The notes beneath the pieces are model-generated. The model ran no database searches. It was given only the letters and a program-made list of their open reading frames with translations, and was not told the DNA's origin. DNA of 64,000 nucleotides from Parahalioglobus pacificus (GTDB taxonomy: Bacteria > Pseudomonadota > Gammaproteobacteria > Pseudomonadales > Halieaceae): NCBI RefSeq assembly GCF_014652275.1, contig NZ_BMYM01000002.1:124001-188000 (forward strand), read 5' to 3'. A program made the position numbers and the translations under genes. Positions 58,117-64,000 of this stretch are shown here, piece by piece; position 1 is the first letter of the stretch; each line of letters begins with the position of its first letter.

Positions 58117-59472
58117 TTAGCTGCCAAATTCCCGGATCAAGCCGCCAATGGATTCCTTGGCATCGCCGAATAGCATCCGGGTATTGTCCTTGTAGAACAG
58201 AGGATTCTCGATGCCGGCGAAGCCGGAGGCCATGGAACGCTTAAGCACAAAGACCGTGCGCGCAGAGTCCACATTGATCACGGGCATGCCGTAGATAGGT
58301 GATGATTCCACCTCGCGAGCAGCCGGGTTCACCACGTCGTTGGCTCCGATCACGATGGCAACATCTACGTTTTCCATGCGAGGGTTGATATCGTCCATTT
58401 CCAGCAACTGGTCATAGGGCACATCGGCTTCCGCCAGCAGTACGTTCATATGACCCGGCATACGCCCGGCGACCGGATGGATACCAAAGTTAACCTCGGC
58501 ACCGTTTTCCTCCAGCAACTCAGTAAGCTCTTTTACCACGTGCTGCGCCTGGGCAACCGCCATACCGTAGCCGGGAATGATGGCCACATTGGTAGCAGCC
58601 TCCAGCACGTAGTAAGCGTCGTCCACACTGATAGGCTTGATCTCACCCTCAACTTCGGTGGTCTCAACCTTGCCGCTGCCAAATCCTGAGAACAGCACAT
58701 TGGCCAGCGAGCGATTCATGGCCTTACACATGATCTGGGTCAGAATAATGCCGCTGGCACCCACCAGGGACCCCGCCACAATGAGGATATTGTTGTCCAC
58801 GGCAAAGCCTGCTGCACAGGCCGCGAGGCCCGAGTAGGAGTTCAGCAGCGAGATCACCACCGGCATGTCGGCCCCGCCGATGGGTATGACTGCCATGATG
58901 CCGAACACCAGTGACAGGCCGACCACCAGGTAGAGCCAGTGCGCCTGATCGGGCTGCAGGCAGAACATAACGGCGCTACCGAGAATACCCAGTACAATCA
59001 GGCTGTTCACGAACTGCTGGCCCACGAACATGACAGCGCCACTGCCGATTCTCTCGCTGAGCTTGCCGTAGGCAATTAGGGAGCCGGTGAACGTAAGGCC
59101 ACCGATCAAAATCGACAGCACAATCGTCACCAGCGTGAAGGTGGCTGCATTAGGGGTCAACGCGGCCATACCCACCAACAGGCTGGCCATGCCGCCAAAT
59201 CCGTTAAACAGTGCAACCATCTCCGGCATGGAGGTCATCGCTACCATGCGCGCAGCCAGCGCTCCAATCACACCACCAACAACGAAGCCGGCGAGAATGA
59301 AACGGTAATCGACAATGCCTTGATCCATCAGCGCGGCCACAATGGCAATCAGCATGCCAATGGCTGAAATCAGGTTGCCGCGCCGGGCCGTAGCCGGAGA
59401 GCCCAGCTGCTTCAGACCAAAAATAAACAGTGCCGCCGACAGGACGAAGGCGAATTGAATCAATGTTTGCAT
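58117..59472 (-). CDS. pntB: Proton-translocating NAD(P) transhydrogenase, beta subunit
   Basis: 451 residues. Nine or so membrane helices in the first 270 residues, then the NADP(H)-binding dIII domain (IIPGYGMAVAQAQHVV, FGIHPVAGRMPGHMNVLLAEA, VAIVIGANDVVNPAA). With PntA it couples proton flow to NADPH formation. Three bases separate it from the small alpha2 gene. Last of pntAa-pntAb-pntB. Confidence 0.97.
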   Translation of the reverse strand: MQTLIQFAFVLSAALFIFGLKQLGSPATARRGNLISAIGMLIAIVAALMDQGIVDYRFILAGFVVGGVIGALAARMVAMTSMPEMVALFNGFGGMASLLVGMAALTPNAATFTLVTIVLSILIGGLTFTGSLIAYGKLSERIGSGAVMFVGQQFVNSLIVLGILGSAVMFCLQPDQAHWLYLVVGLSLVFGIMAVIPIGGADMPVVISLLNSYSGLAACAAGFAVDNNILIVAGSLVGASGIILTQIMCKAMNRSLANVLFSGFGSGKVETTEVEGEIKPISVDDAYYVLEAATNVAIIPGYGMAVAQAQHVVKELTELLEENGAEVNFGIHPVAGRMPGHMNVLLAEADVPYDQLLEMDDINPRMENVDVAIVIGANDVVNPAAREVESSPIYGMPVINVDSARTVFVLKRSMASGFAGIENPLFYKDNTRMLFGDAKESIGGLIREFGS

Positions 59473-59475
59473 CGA

Positions 59476-59763
59476 TCAACCCTCCTTCTTCTTAAACATG
59501 GCCAGCATGCGGTCGGTCACCAGGTAACCACCCACAACGTTGATGCTGGCCAGGGCAACGGCCGCAGCACCCAGCCAGTTGGCAAGGTCCTGTTGGCCGG
59601 TGCCTGCCAGGCTCACGGCACCAACAACAGTGATACCGGAGATCGCATTGGCGCCAGACATCAAGGGTGTGTGCAGGGTAGCGGGCACTTTGTTGATTAG
59701 TTCGAAGCCCAGGAAGATGGACAACATCAGAATGAACGTAAGGAATACTTCTGCGGGAATCAT
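59476..59763 (-). CDS. pntAb: Proton-translocating NAD(P) transhydrogenase, alpha subunit part 2
   Basis: 95 residues, three membrane helices (FLTFILMLSIFLGFELI; ISGITVVGAVSLAG; WLGAAAVALASINVVGGYLV). It corresponds to the C-terminal membrane part of enteric PntA, here a separate gene as in Rhodospirillum rubrum. One base after pntAa and 3 bases before pntB. Confidence 0.95.
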   Translation of the reverse strand: MIPAEVFLTFILMLSIFLGFELINKVPATLHTPLMSGANAISGITVVGAVSLAGTGQQDLANWLGAAAVALASINVVGGYLVTDRMLAMFKKKEG

Positions 59764-59764
59764 A

Positions 59765-60907
59765 TTACTGCCCTCCTGCCATCAGGTTCTTGATGGTGTC
59801 GTGCACCACCTCGCCGCCATGGGTGATGATGCACCCCGGCAGGATGTCGTCTTCGAAGTCGACCTTGAATAGCTTCTGCTCTTCGTCCCAGTTGTCTTCC
59901 ACCAGGTTGAAGAGGTTCGAGGCGTACATCTGGCTCGCATCGCGGGCAACATCGCTGGACCAGTTGCCCGTGCCAATGAGTTGGACACCGGCAATGTTCA
60001 CGACCTCACCGGGCACGGATCCTTCCACATTACCGCCCGTCTCGGCGGCCATATCGACGATCACAGAGCCAGTGGCCATGCCTTCGATCATGTCACTGGT
60101 CACCAGTACCGGCGGCTTACGGCCGAATACCTGAGCGGTGGTAATCACCACATCGGACTTGGCGATCACGTCCTTTTGCGCCTGACGCTGCATCTCCACC
60201 TGCTCGGGCGTAAGCTCTTTGGCGTAGCCACCGGCGGTTTCACCCGTCTCACCCAGGTCGATCTCCAGGAACTTGGCCCCCAGTGACTGCACCTGCTCAG
60301 CAACCACCGGGCGCGTATCAAACGCTGTCACCTTTGCGCCCAGGCGCTTGGCCGTCGCGATGGCCTGCAGGCCGGCAACACCGGCACCGATGACGAAGAC
60401 ATTGGCAGGCTTCAGTGTGCCGGCAGGCGTCATCATCATGGGCAGAATGCGGGGCAAGTAGCTCGCGGCCTTCATCACCATCACATACCCGGCGAGGTTA
60501 GCCTGAGAGCTCAAGGCATCCATCTTCTGGCTGCGTGTGGTCCGGGGAATCATCTCCATGCTGATCGCGGTCACACCGCGCTCTTTCAAGGCCGTGACCA
60601 GATCGTGCTCATTGAACGGATCGAGGAAGCTGATGTGGATACAGCCCGGCTTCATCAGGGCGATTTCATCGTGGCTGGGCTTGTGAATGCGAAGTAGTAC
60701 ATCTGCAGAGCCGAACAGGGCAGCGCGGTCAGTAACAATGGATGCACCTGCATCAATGTAGTCCTGGTCGCTGAAGCCGGCACTGTCGCCCATGCCGCTC
60801 TCGACATCGACGTCAGCGCCCAATCGGCACAGTTTTTTGGCTATATCAGGGATGATAGGAACCCGGTTTTCGCCGGGTAGTGTTTCCCTGGGAATGGCAA
60901 GGCGCAT
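59765..60907 (-). CDS. pntAa: Proton-translocating NAD(P) transhydrogenase, alpha subunit part 1
   Basis: 380 residues, the soluble NAD(H)-binding dI domain. Like alanine dehydrogenase: RLAIPRETLPGENRVPI at the start and the NAD motif VIGAGVAGLQAIATAKRLGAKV, then ETGETAGGYAKELTPEQ, the mobile loop. It delivers hydride from NADH. First gene of a three-gene operon; the 248 bases upstream hold the chrR terminator and presumably its promoter. Confidence 0.96.
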   Translation of the reverse strand: MRLAIPRETLPGENRVPIIPDIAKKLCRLGADVDVESGMGDSAGFSDQDYIDAGASIVTDRAALFGSADVLLRIHKPSHDEIALMKPGCIHISFLDPFNEHDLVTALKERGVTAISMEMIPRTTRSQKMDALSSQANLAGYVMVMKAASYLPRILPMMMTPAGTLKPANVFVIGAGVAGLQAIATAKRLGAKVTAFDTRPVVAEQVQSLGAKFLEIDLGETGETAGGYAKELTPEQVEMQRQAQKDVIAKSDVVITTAQVFGRKPPVLVTSDMIEGMATGSVIVDMAAETGGNVEGSVPGEVVNIAGVQLIGTGNWSSDVARDASQMYASNLFNLVEDNWDEEQKLFKVDFEDDILPGCIITHGGEVVHDTIKNLMAGGQ

Positions 60908-61110
60908 AGCGGTGGTTCCCGTGTAGCTGTAGTAATAGGCACGGCTTAATGCCGTGCTGCCTCTCTGCGGAGGCTAAGACCTCACGTGATTATCCGTGAG
61001 GGCGAAAGACTGTAGCACAGCACTTCATGGCCAGGGGTGGATGGGCGTTATTCATACTGCGAATGTAACTATCTATAGCAATAGATGCGTCAAATGGCCA
61101 AACCGCAGGC

Positions 61111-61136
61111 AAAAAAAACCCACCAGCAGGCGGGTC
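61111..61136 (-). terminator. Rho-independent terminator of rpoE-chrR
   Basis: On the minus strand ACCCGCC, loop TGCT and GGTGGGT (one G-U pair), then eight T (61118-61111). It lies 20 bases after the chrR stop codon. Confidence 0.9.
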
Positions 61137-61155
61137 TTTTCAAACCGCCAAATAC

Positions 61156-61821
61156 CTAACCGGCGCGCAGCTGCAGGAACGGGTTCATCCAGCGGTACTT
61201 CCAGTTGGTGAACTTCAAGGGCGCATCGAGTACTGCCAGACAAATGCAGTCTTCTGACTGCAGTGCCGTAGGCGCATGCGTATCGTTGGCGGCGCGGTAA
61301 ATAAAGTCACCCTCATGATAGCTGCCGTTGGCGTCAGAGAAACCGCCCTGCAGCACAAGGGTCATCTCAGAACCACGGTGATCATGATCGGGAATCTTGC
61401 CACCGGCCTTAATGTGATACAGCGCGAACTCGTAGCCGGGATCACCCGTCTTGAGGTAGCTGATGCGCAGTGATTCTGTCACCTTGCGCCACACCAACTC
61501 AGAGAAATCGCCCTTCATCAGCCGCTGGAGAATGGCAGGCGTTCTACCGACCTCTGTCTGGTCGGCCTCGGGAGCCTGGGCATAGCTCAGTGGCGCATCT
61601 TCGTCCAAACGTGCAAGCACGCTGTCGAGGACACTGTCGCCTACCGGAACCGGATCCAGGGCACCGAACAGCGCACTGCCGGCCTCCTGCAACTGTACCG
61701 CGGTGCGCTGACAGCTTTCGCAGTAATTGAGGTGGGCGGCAACGCAGGCCGACTGCGCCAACGGGAGATTGCCCGCTGCGTACTCGGTGAGCAAATCAAT
61801 ACTCGGATGAAACTTAGCCAT
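61156..61821 (-). CDS. chrR: ChrR-type zinc-binding anti-sigma factor with cupin domain
   Basis: 221 residues. The N-terminal anti-sigma domain has the zinc ligands H5, H30, C34 and C37, one residue off from those of the Rhodobacter sphaeroides ChrR. The C-terminal cupin domain holds a second metal site (H146, H148, E152 and H182) and a C192-x-C194 pair. In known systems ChrR holds its sigma factor inactive and is degraded when singlet oxygen appears. All ligands are present, so the switch should work. The gene starts 5 bases after rpoE stops. Confidence 0.94.
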   Translation of the reverse strand: MAKFHPSIDLLTEYAAGNLPLAQSACVAAHLNYCESCQRTAVQLQEAGSALFGALDPVPVGDSVLDSVLARLDEDAPLSYAQAPEADQTEVGRTPAILQRLMKGDFSELVWRKVTESLRISYLKTGDPGYEFALYHIKAGGKIPDHDHRGSEMTLVLQGGFSDANGSYHEGDFIYRAANDTHAPTALQSEDCICLAVLDAPLKFTNWKYRWMNPFLQLRAG

Positions 61822-61826
61822 ACGTG

Positions 61827-62432
61827 TTACTGCTTTTCCATGTGAACTTGAAGTTTCTGGATTGCCAGTCGCACCCGTGACTTCACGGTGCCCAAAGGCA
61901 GATCCAACTCTCCGGCAGCCTCGGCGTGAGACTTGCCTTCCATATAAACCTTCGCGAGGATCTGTGCCTGATCGGAGGGCAACTGATCCATCAAATCGCG
62001 AATGCGATCGCCGCTGCGGCGACTTTGCAATACCGCGAAGGGCTCCTCGCCCTCCTGCTCTGGCGTAAAGTCCTCTGCCGCCAGCGGGGTATCGAACTTT
62101 TGCAAACGGCGGAACATGTCTGTTCGGCAGTTACGCGCAATCGTATATACCCATGTACTTGCTGCGGCCTTTTCCGGATTAAAGGCTGCGGCTTTTTGCC
62201 AAACTTTTAACATCACTTCCTGCACCAGCTCATCCGCGTGGGCCGCCGATAAACTGGAGCCCGACAGCGCAAACGCCTTTATCAGCGGCGCAAAATGACG
62301 AAATAATCGCGTAAACGCAGCGCGATCCTCGTTTGCGGCTATCAGCGTGAGGCACTCGCTCCACTCGTCAGTGCGGCGACCTGTAGGCGCTTGCCAACCG
62401 GACCCGCCTCCCTGATTCTCCACAATATGCAT
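61827..62432 (-). CDS. rpoE: ECF sigma factor, RpoE of the ChrR (ECF11) type
   Basis: 201 residues. Region 2 (FRHFAPLIKAFAL, DELVQEVMLKVWQKA, TWVYTIARNCRTDMFRR) and region 4 (LPSDQAQILAKVYMEGKSH, GTVKSRVRLAIQKL) are clear. Pairing with chrR and with the divergent FAD/DUF1365 genes places it in the group that answers singlet oxygen and related photooxidative stress. It starts with ATG after GGGGAG, behind a promoter of its own recognition type, so it is autoregulated. Confidence 0.94.
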   Translation of the reverse strand: MHIVENQGGGSGWQAPTGRRTDEWSECLTLIAANEDRAAFTRLFRHFAPLIKAFALSGSSLSAAHADELVQEVMLKVWQKAAAFNPEKAAASTWVYTIARNCRTDMFRRLQKFDTPLAAEDFTPEQEGEEPFAVLQSRRSGDRIRDLMDQLPSDQAQILAKVYMEGKSHAEAAGELDLPLGTVKSRVRLAIQKLQVHMEKQ

Positions 62433-62455
62433 TCCGTATCTCCCCTGATCTCCAC

Positions 62456-62485
62456 AGTATACGCGGGGTTATTGGTCACAGATCA
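62456..62485 (-). promoter_or_regulatory. Self-recognised (RpoE-type) promoter of rpoE-chrR
   Basis: Minus-strand TGATCT (62485-62480), exactly 18 bases, then TATACT (62461-62456), 24 bases before the rpoE start codon. Known R. sphaeroides RpoE promoters have TGATCC as -35 with about 18 bases to a T/A-rich -10. Confidence 0.75.
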
Positions 62486-62498
62486 ACCAATTTCTGCC

Positions 62499-62528
62499 TG
62501 ATCCGTTAACAGACTGCAGGCGTAATCT
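62499..62528 (+). promoter_or_regulatory. RpoE-type promoter of the FAD/DUF1365 operon
   Basis: TGATCC (62499-62504), exactly 18 bases, then TAATCT (62523-62528), 48 bases before the TTG start at 62576. It has the same architecture as the opposing rpoE promoter and lies 14 bases from it. Confidence 0.8.
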
Positions 62529-62575
62529 GGGCATATCCAAGACGTTTTAGGCCCTACAGGGCTGGAAGGTTACGT

Positions 62576-63838
62576 TTGAAAATAGCAGTTATTGGCTCAG
62601 GCATTTCCGGTTTAGCAAGTGCTTACTATCTGAGCAAGCATCACGAAGTCTCGGTCTTTGAGGCCGGTCACCGCGTGGGCGGTCACACAGCCACAGTTGA
62701 CGTGAAGCTGGGCACCCGCCGCTACGCGGTGGATACAGGGTTCATTGTTTTCAACGATTGGACCTACCCGAATTTCATTGCATTGATGGACGAACTGGGC
62801 GTTGCCAGTCGACCAACAACAATGGGGTTCTCTGTTCATGACGAAGAAACGGGCCTGGAATATGCCGGTGGCAATCTCGACACCCTGTTCGCCCAGCGGC
62901 GCAACCTTGTCTCCTGGTCTTTCATAACCATGGTGCGGGACATTCTCCGCTTCAATCGTGAGAGCATCGAAGACCTTGAACATGAGCGCCTAGATCCCGG
63001 TGAAACGCTGGGCAGCTATTTGGAACGTAATGGCTACAGCGAGTCGTTCAAGCGGCAATACCTGATCGCTATGGGCTCCGCCATCTGGTCCGCCGATTGC
63101 GAGACCATGATGGGCTTCCCTGTCAGCTTCTTTGTTCGCTTCTTCAAGAATCACGGCCTGCTGTCGGTGAAGAACCGACCCCAGTGGCGCGTCATAGAAG
63201 GCGGCTCCCGAGAGTACCTGCGCCCCCTGTGCCAGCCCTTCGAAGAGCGCATTCACACCAGCACCCCGATAGCCAGCATCACGCGTCGCGCAGGCAGGGG
63301 TGTGAGCATCAGAACGCAAAGCGGTGAGACCCACAGCTTTGACCAGGTGGTCATTGCCACCCACTCCGACCAGGCATTGAAGCTGCTGGCTGACCCCAGC
63401 CCGGAAGAACTGGAAATTCTCGGGGCATTGCCTTACCAGGCTAATGATGTGGTGCTGCATACAGACACGCGCTTATTGCCGAAGAACCGCAAGACATGGT
63501 CCAGCTGGAATTATCGCCTGGGCGTCGATGAGCAGCACGCCGTCGTAACCTACAACATGAATATCCTTCAGGGGATAGATGCACCGGAGACATTCTGCGT
63601 CACCCTGAACCAGACGGAAGACATCAATCCGCACCGCATCCTCGGCCGCTTCACCTACGATCATCCCGTGTTTTCGCTGGAAGGCATGGCAGCACAGCAG
63701 CGCTGGGCGGAGATTAACGGTGTGCGCGACACCTGGTATTGCGGCGCCTACTGGCATAACGGGTTCCATGAAGACGGCGTCGTCAGTGCGCTACGGGTTG
63801 CTGAAGGCCTCAGCACCCAGGGGCAGGTCGCCGCGTGA
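62576..63838 (+). CDS. NAD/FAD-binding amine-oxidase-like protein of the RpoE-ChrR regulon
   Basis: 420 residues; TTG start at 62576 behind GGAAGG. FAD motif IAVIGSGISGLASAYYL followed by FEAGHRVGGHTATVDV, a C-terminal FAD block missing a typical GG-doublet but with DTWYCGAYWHNGFHEDGVVSALRVAE, as in this family. In other bacteria the gene is the first of a ChrR-regulated cluster with DUF1365, a cyclopropane-fatty-acid-synthase-like enzyme and others, thought to act on membrane lipids under singlet oxygen. The reaction is not established. It overlaps the DUF1365 gene by 4 bases (GTGA). Confidence 0.92.
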   Translation: MKIAVIGSGISGLASAYYLSKHHEVSVFEAGHRVGGHTATVDVKLGTRRYAVDTGFIVFNDWTYPNFIALMDELGVASRPTTMGFSVHDEETGLEYAGGNLDTLFAQRRNLVSWSFITMVRDILRFNRESIEDLEHERLDPGETLGSYLERNGYSESFKRQYLIAMGSAIWSADCETMMGFPVSFFVRFFKNHGLLSVKNRPQWRVIEGGSREYLRPLCQPFEERIHTSTPIASITRRAGRGVSIRTQSGETHSFDQVVIATHSDQALKLLADPSPEELEILGALPYQANDVVLHTDTRLLPKNRKTWSSWNYRLGVDEQHAVVTYNMNILQGIDAPETFCVTLNQTEDINPHRILGRFTYDHPVFSLEGMAAQQRWAEINGVRDTWYCGAYWHNGFHEDGVVSALRVAEGLSTQGQVAA

Positions 63839-64000
63839 GGTCTCGCCTGTACCAGGGGACACTCCGGCACAGGCGACACTCGCCAAAGGAGCATGCCTTC
63901 AAGTACAGGGTGTTCATGCCCCTCATTTGCCTGGATGAGCTGCCGCAGCTTTTCAACGGCAACCCCCTGTGGTCTGCGACAGGTCCCGCCTTAGGCCGCT
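63835..64000 (+). CDS. DUF1365 family protein, N-terminal part (runs off the window)
   Basis: GTG start at 63835 overlapping the stop of the FAD gene. The first 55 residues read SRLYQGTLRHRRHSPKEHAF then KYRVFMPLICLDELPQLF; the Y-x-G-x(3)-H-x-R, H-x-F-x-Y-R-V-F and L-D-E-L pattern is the family's opening. DUF1365 genes travel with the RpoE-ChrR FAD protein. The rest lies outside. Confidence 0.85.
   Translation, partial: MRSRLYQGTLRHRRHSPKEHAFKYRVFMPLICLDELPQLFNGNPLWSATGPALGR

Overview
The window looks like ordinary chromosome of a marine, aerobic gammaproteobacterium related to the Pseudomonas / Cellvibrionales-Halieaceae side of the class. Three things support this: the conserved run hemE-gltDB-aroBK-pilQPONM / ponA / maeB / rpmE / priA-argS-SPOR-hslVU-DUF971-ubiEJB-hisIE-tatABC, a large TonB-dependent receptor, and an ECF sigma/ChrR photooxidative-stress pair. 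The placement is inference from gene order and protein motifs; no search was run. I see no prophage, insertion sequence or CRISPR array. Coding density is high, and only two gene-free stretches exceed 300 bases.

Layout: 1-0.6 kb, the end of a BatD-like gene. 0.8-2.6 kb, gcvT divergent from an extra shikimate-kinase-like gene. 2.6-3.2 kb, a gene-free stretch rich in inverted and direct repeats. 3.2-9.9 kb, a small acidic ORF and an amine-utilisation group: a PuuA-type ligase with an 8-base-spaced unknown six-helix membrane protein on one strand, and a PuuB-type oxidase then a TonB receptor on the other. 9.9-14 kb, a TPR-methyltransferase, tRNA-Pro(CGG), a DUF3094 gene and a long acyl-CoA dehydrogenase. 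14.2-19.7 kb, bioB divergent from a tightly coupled comF-modABC-srkA run. 19.7-22.1 kb, an acetyltransferase, a TrmB-like methyltransferase and cysE. 22.1-36 kb (minus strand), the type IV pilus alignment genes pilMNOPQ leading into aroK, aroB, gltB, gltD and hemE. 36-52.6 kb, PBP1A, malic enzyme, L31, then priA, argS, the HslVU protease, ubiquinone synthesis, the last histidine genes and the Tat translocase. 52.6-57.1 kb, an SDR, an MscS-family channel and an MsbA-like exporter. 57.1-60.9 kb, a hemerythrin protein and the three-gene proton-translocating transhydrogenase. 61.1-64 kb, rpoE-chrR divergent from an FAD protein and a DUF1365 gene that runs off the edge.

Most genes are core functions. 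The parts worth a second look are few. (1) 2588-3082 contains a nested set of perfect or near-perfect stems (10, 10, 5 and 10 bp, then a separate 9 bp stem) and a spaced octamer repeat; no gene explains them. (2) The membrane protein at 3494-4354 has an internal threefold repeat with the pattern [DN]-x3-W-x7-E-[LV]-[EN] and is coupled to a PuuA-type ligase. (3) The rpoE-chrR intergenic region carries two back-to-back promoters of identical architecture, TGATCY-N18-TAWNCT, which indicates autoregulation and defines the regulon. (4) A terminator hairpin sequesters the ribosome-binding site of the DUF3094 gene. None of these amounts to proof of a new system; each has a direct test.
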